Virus record (IMG/VR): IMGVR_UViG_3300031972_003021
Location: 1 to 38,536 of that record
Source: a virus
Direction: 5' to 3' (one strand)
DNA length: 38,536 nucleotides
Shown: positions 1-9,044 of the stretch, piece by piece
Layout: each line of letters starts with the position of its first letter
How positions within the stretch are numbered: position 1 is the first letter of the stretch
Notes under the pieces: generated by a model
The model's database searches: none
Seen by the model: the letters and a program-made list of their open reading frames with translations, nothing else
What the model was told of the DNA's origin: nothing
Program-made: the position numbers and the translations under genes

Positions 1-3000
1 ATCCTTAGGATTCCCAAATTTTGCCCCAAATTTGGTCATATACCCCGCCTCAGCGTTAGCGGTTTCTTTCTTTTTCAAGAAGAATTTTGGTGTTGCACCT
101 AAAAAGTTAGAAATGGCATTTCGATAAAGAGTGTCTTCCGAACCCTCTTTGGTAGACCCTGAAACATCGTTGAACAAATACTCATTAATATCAGACAACA
201 AAATATCAGCGCTATTATTCCTTTTCAAAAATTCTTCAGGATTTAATATTGATTCGAAGGGGAATCTTTCGGACCACCAAAAAGCAGCCAAATCACTGCC
301 AGTAAGATTATCAGCAAAATTCCACTGGGCATAGGCATCTGTTGCCGACGGTCGGCGAGTGTTGCCCGGAATATTACCCGCAGTTATAGCAGAACTCAAG
401 GATCCACTCTTAATCCCCGAAAGTGGCTGTGTAGCAGGGATAGGGTATATTGTCTGGCTTTGATTTCCATCTCGAAGCACTGGATAATCAACTGCTATAC
501 CCGACTTGATTGAATTATACATAATACCAGGGGCAAAGAATGGTCTTAGAAGAGTCCGCCAGCGCATACCAGAACTGCCGGAAGCCCCCGAGAATATAGA
601 GGAGGGACTATAAGAAGAAGAAAACAAAGTAGCGATTTGCAAAGATCTATCCTGAGGATAAAAACCATCGTAAGGCAGGAACTTTATTAGGGCATCTGAG
701 CTTATCTCTAGGTGTTTAGGATACTTGTTAAACAGCAAGTCAATCCCATGATCCATAAAGTCTTCCAAATTCTCGACGTGATCGGTATAGACATACCTTT
801 CATAAAAATCATCAAAAGAACTGTTATAATTGTCGTGATTAGAGCCAGTAATAGACAAGGTTGATGTTACTCTATTTAGAGGATCCCTGTTTGATAAGTA
901 AGTTGGGTAATGTTCGCTAACCCTGTATTCTGGAACTATTGTATATTCTTGTCCGGCGAGGCGGGTATCTTTATGATACTCCTCATAAGAATTGTAAAAA
1001 GGATATTGTCGAGCGACCGCATTTCCATAGATACCAACTCGGCTTCGACCCGCTGACCAAAATGGTCTAGATATTGGTCCGCCAGGTGCATGCCACGCTG
1101 GAGAGTAATCATAACTCTTGCCTGTGTTGATAAGGCGAGAAGGAACGGTGTAAACATACTGACTGCTCACTGTGTTTGCTCGGGTTACCTGCTGCGGAGA
1201 AGTGAGTGGTGCTGCGGTATTGTACGCTGTGCCATAATGTGTTAACAGCAATTCTCCGCAAGGCAAACCACCAGCAGCACCTGCCAAATCCAAATATAAG
1301 GATGTGCCATCAATATTGTTAAATTCAGAAAACAACCAACTGTCTAATGGCCATATTGAACCTGTCCCAGCCCCTGTCGGCACAATGCTACCATAAGGCT
1401 GTTGTTCCGAGTTTTGAAGCACGTATCCTTGAGAAGTTGTGAAGGCAGATTTCCAGCGATTTTTATTTCTGCTAACAATTGTCTGGTTTCCCACAGAGGA
1501 AAGGTCAGTGACACTTGTGAATCCTGCCATAAGAGAGGTAGCATAAGAAGTATTTATGTTTACATCATCTTTCCAGAAGTTTATTTTGAAATTTTGTCTA
1601 GCCCTAGACTCTGAAAAATATGTATATATTTCTCTTGGATAAATTGTTTCCTTATAACTGTTCATTTGAACTGTCTGAACACCATCTACAACAGCCAATA
1701 CATTTTGCACATAGTGATCTCTTAAGATCTCATAAGGTCTTTTTATTTCCCCGTGCTGCCACTTCCATCTCTTGAAATGACGGTTGAGTGGGCGATTTGC
1801 AAACCCCATCAAAACGTTACCGTAAGAATAATCCACAGAAACATTTACTTCATCTTGCCTCCCGTATTGAGTTTGTGCAGCGGTACCTGGGTTTGTTTTT
1901 ATGAAACTTCTCATTGGTTTATAGCGAGAGGTTATTGGCGTTTCCTTGTAAGAATTTGCGAAACGGCTAATAACAGAACCACCTACTCGATTAACATAGG
2001 TGCTTTTTTTCGCCCCTTCTACTACAACAATCCCCCCGTTATCTGGATTTTCATCCGGTCGAAGTCTTCGAGGATTTAAAGGCAGACGGTACATAAGGTT
2101 TTTATTTAAACGTCGAGCAGCCTTTATTTCTCCAGACCTAAGTTGAGAAAAGACTGAATAAAAAGGCTGCCGAGCCCACAAATATCTAACAGATCCTGCG
2201 GAGCCAGTAAATGCACTTCCAGGGAACCCAGGAGAGGTTCCAAGACTACTAGTATAAACAGTTAAATTTTCAGGCAACATAGTGCCGGATAGGATGTATT
2301 CTTGGTAACTTGGATTATTGCTGCCAGATATTGACCATAGCCACAACATATTATCTGCCGCAGGGATAGGACGAGTAACAAAACCATTATCCCTTACAGA
2401 TCCAGTCTTATACAACCAAGGGTCTGAGGCAGGAGTGCCCTGCCAGACATCTATAACTCGTCGAAGAGTGGTATTTCTTTGTGTTTTATGTAGGGCTGCT
2501 AGCCCTCCGCCATTCATAGGAAATTTAGCAGAAAATCTATAATAACCATCACCACGAGAAGCATTTATTATATTGGGCTCTGATATAGGAGGAGTAAATG
2601 TTAGAGAATATCCTCCATTATTAAACCAAGATAGTGTATTGCCGCCTTTTACCGCACTAGTAAAATTAAATTCTGTGGTAGAACTCCCTATTGTTGAGTT
2701 AACTAAATTTTGCTGGAATCCACCCCACCCCGTATAAATTTTAAGGTATCCTTGTAGTCCAGCACCGCCCCCAAGTGACTGCCCCATTGTTCTATTTGTT
2801 ATGTTTCCAACTCGTCTGACTGCTTCATTTCTAAAGGGCAGGGCATTATTGGGAGAAAATTGATCTGTTGGTATATCACGAGTCTGTTGGCTTGAGTCCT
2901 GCTTACTGCCGGGCGAAGCAAACTGGTTAGCAATAATACTCTTAGTTATACGACGACCCGTTTTTTGGCGAGGAGAAGAGTATATAAATGCACCAAAAAT

Positions 3001-6000
3001 ACCAGAACCAGAAGGGGATGCGGTCAACAGTGTCCTAGAAGATGGTGGCGTAACAAATATTGTAGGCATCGCAGAAGCCGTAGTTGGAAGCGATGACTGA
3101 TCTAAAGAATAATCAGAGGTTTGATAGATAAAATCAACATTGGCTAAGGTTCTGTCTCCGCCTTCAATGACTTCATAATTTTCAGAAAAGTTGCCGACTG
3201 GGAGAGCACCCTCCCAGGCTTGAATAGAGCCTGTAAAAGTTCTAATGTTCTCTATATTTACAGGGGACTTTGAGGCTAATCCTCGAAGATAATTGCCCTT
3301 GGGCGTAATCCCGGTCGTAATGCGATTTAAAGCAATCTGGTCTGTGCTAAGTGCGAGTGTATGTGACTCAAGTCGAGGAAACGTAGAAATAAACTTCCTC
3401 ATTGGATTCGCATGGCGTGCCTGAATTCCACCAACGTGCTGTTGGGTAAAAGGACCCTGCATAGGAACACTATGCTCTACAGGATGAATACTATCTTCGT
3501 GAAGGTTTGTTAATTCTACATTTGTTATCCCGTGAGATACCAAGGCTGCTTTGTAGTCGTTGACGTTTCCTACAGTTGCCGAAGAGGAAAGTGCAGTAAA
3601 TGGAGACAACAGTTGTCCTTTATAATTCTGATATCCATCGGACGCCTTAAAAGATACGCTCTTTTTTTGAAGTTCGGGTGGTGTCAGTGGATCGTCACAT
3701 GCTTCTTGGTCAAAGGCAAACTCAGTATAGATAACGTCTTTGACGTTTCTTTTTTTGTTAAGATATTGGTTTATTCCACCTACTATTGGGGTCTCGAATT
3801 CTCCACTAAAACAGTAGACATTACTGGCGGTGTGGAGTGTCTTAACCGCTCGTAAAATAGAAGTCTTATCTGAGTTGACCCCCGTTACCGAAGATGATAT
3901 ATTAATGTTATTTCTTTTTGCTTTTGTTCTCCACCACCAACAATTTTCAGACTGACTTTGTATTCCGGCAGTATTTGGCAAAGGTGCGTGATTATATTTC
4001 CAGCCTGGAACGTCCGGGCATACACTGCCGTCATTATTTTCTATGGTTGCTGTTGGGCTCTTAACATTTCTTTTAAATTGTCCTGGGTATCCAAACCGAA
4101 CTTTTGGTCTCTCCAGTACGTGGCTTTCTACGACTGTCCGAACCTCTTTAGCAAAACGAGCGGAAGCAGGGAAAAGTTGCTCAATCAATTCCGACATCGA
4201 TGTATCGATCCACTTATAGAAATTAACATATTTTTCAAAATCTATTATACGAGTATCAGAATTGCGGAAAAATATTTCCCTCATTTTTTCTAGAGACTTA
4301 TAGTCTTGTCGATATTTGTATACGGGCTCACCAATTAAATTGTTCATCTCCTCAATGGATGCGAAAAGTTGTAACATTCTTTCAGATATGTTTTTGTAGA
4401 GGCTCTTTTCTACTGCATAAAAGTAAGATACAGGTCGTTGACTACGGTTAAATACTTCATCATCACTTACTACAATATTTACCATATCGCTGCTGACACC
4501 GTATTCTGGGACCTGAAGTTTTTGAGAATAGGTATATTGTTTTAAAGCCGTAGTTGAGTTGGGTTGGAAAAAGTCTCCACGACCCGTGTGCTGCCTGAGA
4601 TTTAACTTAGAGAAATTGTCTCCCTGATAGTTACTCAAATAATCAGTGGAGTTTGAACCAGATGAAAAATCGTCTACCCAAAATCTACCAGATGCGTCAC
4701 TTCCTGTTACATTATTAAAATCCCAATTTAAAGCAAGTGTTTGAATCTCTGGAACAAACACGCCTGGAGCGTTGTTTTGAAATTTATAAGCGTTTCTGTA
4801 CGGATTTAGTCTACCAAAACTATCTGTTTCTTTTGCGTGTAGGTCCACTGTCCCAGTCGGAAGGTAATCTGTCCAATACCTGACACTAGAGACTCTTACA
4901 TCACTTGTAACGAGATAAGATCCTGTAAAGTCTGTTCTTTCGGCTCCCGCATAAATTCTTTTAGCAAGGTTAAGATACTGAGAGCCTGAAATATAACTTA
5001 CTTGCTTTTGTTCTGTGAAGCTATTTCTTAGTAACCCAGTGTTATAATTATAGCCGCACAACTCTACAGTATAAGAACTTGAGGCAATAGAAGACCCATC
5101 GCTAATATCTGTACCAAAAACTCTTTGAGCGAAAGGATATTTTGGGGCTCTAACACTGAGTGCTAGGTTCCATTTTTCATTTTCATACACGTTTTGGAAA
5201 ATACTACTAGTAAGGATTACATTATTGTTTCTGTCCAAAACCGCAAAGTAAACATCTTTTACCTCGCTTGTAGGCGAAAAAATCTCAGCATATGTACTTG
5301 GTGACCTAATTGCTTGAACTCTTAGACCGAAGTCCATATATTGTGTCGCCCATTGTAGGGCTGTAGATTTGGGGGAATTATATTGGGGTGTATGAAACCC
5401 AAAAAGCGACGAAGTTTCAACAACTGGTACAGTGTATGATAATGTGTCTTTGGTGCTCTTATCGGGAAAAACAACTTCGCCTTCAAGGGTAAACGCAAAT
5501 TCATTAAAAGTGGTTTCGTGACTTCCAGTGGGAGATGATCCAGAAATTAACCCAAAAGAAGATTGTGGTCTAGAAGAATCATAATACTGATACACTGTGC
5601 CGAAGGCATCTTGCTGGTTTCTCAGCCCAGAAAAGTCAACATACTTTTTATTACTTACACCATCCAAATAATTGCTTCGAAGAATAAAATCTTCATTGTT
5701 TGGGTAGATGTTAACTGCTACAATATTTTCACCAACACCGAGACATCGAATAAAGTTACGAATAGCCTTCTCGGTGCCCTTTGATTTGTAGATATAAACT
5801 AAGTTATTATATATGTTTTTGTAGATTGAGTTTTTTATGGAGAACAACGCCTGGTCAAAATTGATTTGCTCATCTCTTTGAATAAACTGTCCTAAAGTTC
5901 CAATGTTTTCGAAAAGTTCTGGTGCTTCTGTCCCTAGTGTTTCGATGAGTCTGTCATTATAAGGAAATTCGTTAAGACTCCCCGTTTGACTCCCGCTTGC

Positions 6001-7539
6001 ATATGTGTTGTTTCTTAACTTTGAAACCGCACTTATTTGAGCATGTAAAACATCAAAATAGTTCGATATAACCTGAACCAAGTCTCCTAGTTCTTGAGAG
6101 TTTTGATTGTCTTGTTCTCTAATCCACTTTGGAAAGGTGTTAATAAGACCGGCTGAGTTGTTCAAGTCATAATAATTTCCGAGGCTTATTAGTGAATTTT
6201 TGTTGGTGTCATACGGGATAGTTTGACGAACCGCCGGGTCCTTAGTTTCGAATTTAGATGTCAGTGACATCTGATCAATAGCGGAAGAGGTGTTACGAGT
6301 CAGCGTACTGCTATAACCTGTAAAGGAGCCATTTGATATACGACCCGAATAATCGAGAACAACCTTATCTACACTTCCAGTTCCCGTAATGCCTTCATTA
6401 AACTTATAATATAGACCTAAAGCAACGTTTGCGTCATACTTGTTTGTGCCGCCATTTACGTGCGTAAACCAATATCTACCGATATCTTCTGCGCTTCGAT
6501 TGGTCTTCCAAAACCTGAACTCGTCTAAAGACGCAGATAATTTACCTTGACCCACCTGATCGGCGGCGGCACCAAATTGATCTGCTAGCGCATAAGTTGT
6601 AGACGAAGTGACAAGTGCTCCAAGGTTTGCCCTTAAGGATCCTGTAACTAAGCCTATTTCAGCACCGGCAACAATATCCTTTTGAAAACAAACACCATCA
6701 ACATAAAAGTCAAGTTTTGGCTGTTTCAGACTTGTGTCAAAAGCAAAAGCATAATGATGCCAACTACCACTCGATAAATCAAGCCCACCTGTGGTCGGAA
6801 CTGGAGTAGAAAAATAAGGAGCCGGTGCTGTTGCACCAGACTGAACAGTTACATAAAACCTATCTTGTGCCCCGCCATTACTAGCAGATATATAAATCTG
6901 AAAACGACCATAAGAATTTGAACTAGCAGTAACTCCGTTCCATAGGTCAAGTATGACCTGGCGGTCGGAAGAAACTGTGGTGTCAGTAATCGCATCTTTT
7001 TTAAAGAAAAATTCAACAGTAGACCCGCTAGGACCGCCAAATTCTAAGTTGTTTGTCCTATCCTGAGCAACACTGTAAATGGTGCTTTTTTGAGGTCCGC
7101 CCTTAACGTTAATATACTCAGGATTAGAAGAAATGTCATACCCGTTTACTCCCGCAGTTATAGATTCCGCCGCCGAGTTGGCTCCAATAGTAACAAATCC
7201 TGTAGATCCTGGGTATTGTTCGTCGAAAATGTATTTTTCAAACAAATTTAAATCATTATAAAATTTTTCTTTTTCGAATGCCGAGCCATCATAAGGGTAA
7301 TATCCTTGGATGTATTCAAAAGAATCTTTATAATATTTTTCTGCTGATCCAAACTTAGCAAAATTTTCTGGCTTTGAATAATCGACAGAAGGGATGAAAG
7401 TTTCTCTCTTTTTAAAACTTTCAGAAAGATGCCCGGCTGATTCCATACCGGGACCTGGGCTCCCAATGTCACTTTTCTTCAGATATTTACTAACAACAGT
7501 AGTTTGTTTGTTTTTCTCAAATAACCTTTTTATGGTCAT
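1..7539 (-). CDS. Giant virion protein with LamG-like domain and gpI-like segment, partial (stop lies beyond left edge)
   Basis: The minus frame starting at the ATG at 7539 stays open to base 1, giving 2513 codons with no stop in the window. The ATG overlaps the stop of the 502-residue gene as ATGA. Residues about 165-362 look like a LamG/concanavalin-type jelly roll: WHHYAFAFD, then YVDG, then SLDEFRFWKTNRSAEDI near its end. Around residues 572-605 the text YIYKSKGTEKAIRNFIRCLG resembles the KGT-x-x-A-(I/L) segment of P2 tail protein I. The rest is rich in Ser, Gly, Thr, Asn and Tyr, typical of beta-structured fibres. It lies directly downstream of the gp6/J-like and 502-residue genes, where wedge and fibre-attachment proteins usually sit. 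I infer an extended baseplate or fibre protein; the binding target is unknown. The coding frame is certain, the role moderately so. Confidence 0.85.
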   Translation of the reverse strand, partial: MTIKRLFEKNKQTTVVSKYLKKSDIGSPGPGMESAGHLSESFKKRETFIPSVDYSKPENFAKFGSAEKYYKDSFEYIQGYYPYDGSAFEKEKFYNDLNLFEKYIFDEQYPGSTGFVTIGANSAAESITAGVNGYDISSNPEYINVKGGPQKSTIYSVAQDRTNNLEFGGPSGSTVEFFFKKDAITDTTVSSDRQVILDLWNGVTASSNSYGRFQIYISASNGGAQDRFYVTVQSGATAPAPYFSTPVPTTGGLDLSSGSWHHYAFAFDTSLKQPKLDFYVDGVCFQKDIVAGAEIGLVTGSLRANLGALVTSSTTYALADQFGAAADQVGQGKLSASLDEFRFWKTNRSAEDIGRYWFTHVNGGTNKYDANVALGLYYKFNEGITGTGSVDKVVLDYSGRISNGSFTGYSSTLTRNTSSAIDQMSLTSKFETKDPAVRQTIPYDTNKNSLISLGNYYDLNNSAGLINTFPKWIREQDNQNSQELGDLVQVISNYFDVLHAQISAVSKLRNNTYASGSQTGSLNEFPYNDRLIETLGTEAPELFENIGTLGQFIQRDEQINFDQALFSIKNSIYKNIYNNLVYIYKSKGTEKAIRNFIRCLGVGENIVAVNIYPNNEDFILRSNYLDGVSNKKYVDFSGLRNQQDAFGTVYQYYDSSRPQSSFGLISGSSPTGSHETTFNEFAFTLEGEVVFPDKSTKDTLSYTVPVVETSSLFGFHTPQYNSPKSTALQWATQYMDFGLRVQAIRSPSTYAEIFSPTSEVKDVYFAVLDRNNNVILTSSIFQNVYENEKWNLALSVRAPKYPFAQRVFGTDISDGSSIASSSYTVELCGYNYNTGLLRNSFTEQKQVSYISGSQYLNLAKRIYAGAERTDFTGSYLVTSDVRVSSVRYWTDYLPTGTVDLHAKETDSFGRLNPYRNAYKFQNNAPGVFVPEIQTLALNWDFNNVTGSDASGRFWVDDFSSGSNSTDYLSNYQGDNFSKLNLRQHTGRGDFFQPNSTTALKQYTYSQKLQVPEYGVSSDMVNIVVSDDEVFNRSQRPVSYFYAVEKSLYKNISERMLQLFASIEEMNNLIGEPVYKYRQDYKSLEKMREIFFRNSDTRIIDFEKYVNFYKWIDTSMSELIEQLFPASARFAKEVRTVVESHVLERPKVRFGYPGQFKRNVKSPTATIENNDGSVCPDVPGWKYNHAPLPNTAGIQSQSENCWWWRTKAKRNNINISSSVTGVNSDKTSILRAVKTLHTASNVYCFSGEFETPIVGGINQYLNKKRNVKDVIYTEFAFDQEACDDPLTPPELQKKSVSFKASDGYQNYKGQLLSPFTALSSSATVGNVNDYKAALVSHGITNVELTNLHEDSIHPVEHSVPMQGPFTQQHVGGIQARHANPMRKFISTFPRLESHTLALSTDQIALNRITTGITPKGNYLRGLASKSPVNIENIRTFTGSIQAWEGALPVGNFSENYEVIEGGDRTLANVDFIYQTSDYSLDQSSLPTTASAMPTIFVTPPSSRTLLTASPSGSGIFGAFIYSSPRQKTGRRITKSIIANQFASPGSKQDSSQQTRDIPTDQFSPNNALPFRNEAVRRVGNITNRTMGQSLGGGAGLQGYLKIYTGWGGFQQNLVNSTIGSSTTEFNFTSAVKGGNTLSWFNNGGYSLTFTPPISEPNIINASRGDGYYRFSAKFPMNGGGLAALHKTQRNTTLRRVIDVWQGTPASDPWLYKTGSVRDNGFVTRPIPAADNMLWLWSISGSNNPSYQEYILSGTMLPENLTVYTSSLGTSPGFPGSAFTGSAGSVRYLWARQPFYSVFSQLRSGEIKAARRLNKNLMYRLPLNPRRLRPDENPDNGGIVVVEGAKKSTYVNRVGGSVISRFANSYKETPITSRYKPMRSFIKTNPGTAAQTQYGRQDEVNVSVDYSYGNVLMGFANRPLNRHFKRWKWQHGEIKRPYEILRDHYVQNVLAVVDGVQTVQMNSYKETIYPREIYTYFSESRARQNFKINFWKDDVNINTSYATSLMAGFTSVTDLSSVGNQTIVSRNKNRWKSAFTTSQGYVLQNSEQQPYGSIVPTGAGTGSIWPLDSWLFSEFNNIDGTSLYLDLAGAAGGLPCGELLLTHYGTAYNTAAPLTSPQQVTRANTVSSQYVYTVPSRLINTGKSYDYSPAWHAPGGPISRPFWSAGRSRVGIYGNAVARQYPFYNSYEEYHKDTRLAGQEYTIVPEYRVSEHYPTYLSNRDPLNRVTSTLSITGSNHDNYNSSFDDFYERYVYTDHVENLEDFMDHGIDLLFNKYPKHLEISSDALIKFLPYDGFYPQDRSLQIATLFSSSYSPSSIFSGASGSSGMRWRTLLRPFFAPGIMYNSIKSGIAVDYPVLRDGNQSQTIYPIPATQPLSGIKSGSLSSAITAGNIPGNTRRPSATDAYAQWNFADNLTGSDLAAFWWSERFPFESILNPEEFLKRNNSADILLSDINEYLFNDVSGSTKEGSEDTLYRNAISNFLGATPKFFLKKKETANAEAGYMTKFGAKFGNPKD

Positions 7540-9044
7540 GGCTCTTCTTCACTTATCCTAAACTTGAAAATTTCTGGCTGTATGACGTATTGTCCGTTTA
7601 ATTTGTACGCCACTTGAATCCCATATGAGTATCCCTTGTCTAGATATGAAGTATCTAGATCAAAATAATTACCACTAACGTCATAAGACATAAGGGTTGA
7701 GTTCGTGCTCCCTGTACCAAAAGCAATCACGTCACTCTTGTCTATTGTCCTAAAAACTCGATAATACGCATTTTTTATAACCTCTGGCTTTACAGTGGCT
7801 ACAGCGATATTGTATATATTTGGGTTCCAGTCATACGGTCGAACAAAAACACGAAGTCGAGGTTGCTGTCCTTGTGTGTATGTGGTATCTAAATTAGTTA
7901 TAGCAGAAACTTTTCGGTCTTCGTAAATCACAGCCGAAGCCTTTACAACTTTCGGCTCATATGACCCCGTAAAATATTGAACAGGAGAGGAAGAAAAATC
8001 AGGTCCTCCAGAGCCTGTGTACCACACATCATACAGTACATCTTGGGTGCCCGTGGAAGCAAAAGAGGCTGTGTAAATTCCTGCAACATCGTTACCTCCT
8101 TCGTGGAGGAGACTTGCTGTTACATACGTTACACTATTGTTATTTGAGTCCACCAGTAATGTAGGCGTGGCAGAGTTACTCAAAGCCGTATAGACTGCTA
8201 CTCGGATGCGATTTCTCTTAATGTGTGGAATGTTTGTCAATTGTCCGTTGATAACATTGTAGAGGTACAGGGTGTTAAGGTTATCGGGTCCTGTTAACAA
8301 ACTGCTGCTAACAAAAAACCTTCCTCTGTCATCCTGCCTACTACTATTCCACTCGGCTTGAATGTAAGGTCTTTTAAGAAAGTACTCACTTGTTCTTCCA
8401 AAGAATTTCTTAGTATAAAATGTCCCCAAGGCACCTGATATGGCTTGGTCACTGTTCTTAATTAAGAATCCGTAGTTGTTTACTCCACCGCCTCGCCAGC
8501 GATCCATAGCAAAACCAACATCAACTGTCAGGTCTTCTACGCCCCCTGAGAAAAAATAACTTGCTGATCTTGGGACATTTGTGAAATCTGTGTCTCTATA
8601 ATAATCTCCGCCAGCGGTGGTCCAGCTTGTATTTACTTTTCGTTGCCCCCAGTTAGAAGCCCCGATATCAGTATAATTATCCATATCAAGTCCACGACCC
8701 TCACTCCACTCTGTTTTGGCTATAGCAACGTCCAAACTGTAGCTCAAAGGGGTTGTTCCTGCGTGAGGGGCATTGAACATTTTCAATGTATATGTAACAC
8801 TCGAAGAAGGAACGATACCATTAGAGATATCGCTGATTATTTTATCTACAGGAAATTGTATTAGGACTCTAGATTGTTCTGCATTGGTCGCATTAATTGA
8901 AGCCGAGGTTTGACCGTGTATGACAAAAGCCTCTAGAATATCAGCAGCGCCCATATTAGAACCTGTACCACGGGTAATTAAATTGTTCTTATACGCATTG
9001 GTTATCGTATTGTCAATAGTAGCATAATATCTTTTTATAGCCAT
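7536..9044 (-). CDS. Beta-rich virion protein with DNRLRE-like domain
   Basis: 502 residues with an ATG that shares one base with the stop of the gp6-like gene (TAATG). The N-terminal 210 residues run MAIKRYYATIDNTITNAY, then VLIQFPVDKI, then AIAKTEWSEGRGLD. This pattern of 'fibre-like beta sheet, R-V-L-I-x-F, then W-x-E-G' resembles the DNRLRE carbohydrate-binding-like fold seen in phage and surface proteins. The second half is beta-rich with Ser/Thr/Tyr and no catalytic motif that I recognise. No signal peptide or membrane segment is present. Position between the gp6/J-like wedge protein and the giant fibre-like protein suggests a baseplate or receptor-contact subunit. The family call is from sequence flavour and is moderate; a structural role is more secure. 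Confidence 0.75.
   Translation of the reverse strand: MAIKRYYATIDNTITNAYKNNLITRGTGSNMGAADILEAFVIHGQTSASINATNAEQSRVLIQFPVDKIISDISNGIVPSSSVTYTLKMFNAPHAGTTPLSYSLDVAIAKTEWSEGRGLDMDNYTDIGASNWGQRKVNTSWTTAGGDYYRDTDFTNVPRSASYFFSGGVEDLTVDVGFAMDRWRGGGVNNYGFLIKNSDQAISGALGTFYTKKFFGRTSEYFLKRPYIQAEWNSSRQDDRGRFFVSSSLLTGPDNLNTLYLYNVINGQLTNIPHIKRNRIRVAVYTALSNSATPTLLVDSNNNSVTYVTASLLHEGGNDVAGIYTASFASTGTQDVLYDVWYTGSGGPDFSSSPVQYFTGSYEPKVVKASAVIYEDRKVSAITNLDTTYTQGQQPRLRVFVRPYDWNPNIYNIAVATVKPEVIKNAYYRVFRTIDKSDVIAFGTGSTNSTLMSYDVSGNYFDLDTSYLDKGYSYGIQVAYKLNGQYVIQPEIFKFRISEEEP

Noticed and set aside
1753-2079. 108-codon plus-strand open frame, and similar short frames in the first 7.5 kb
   Set aside because: They are antisense or out-of-frame shadows of the giant minus-strand gene, whose frame stays open through the whole region.
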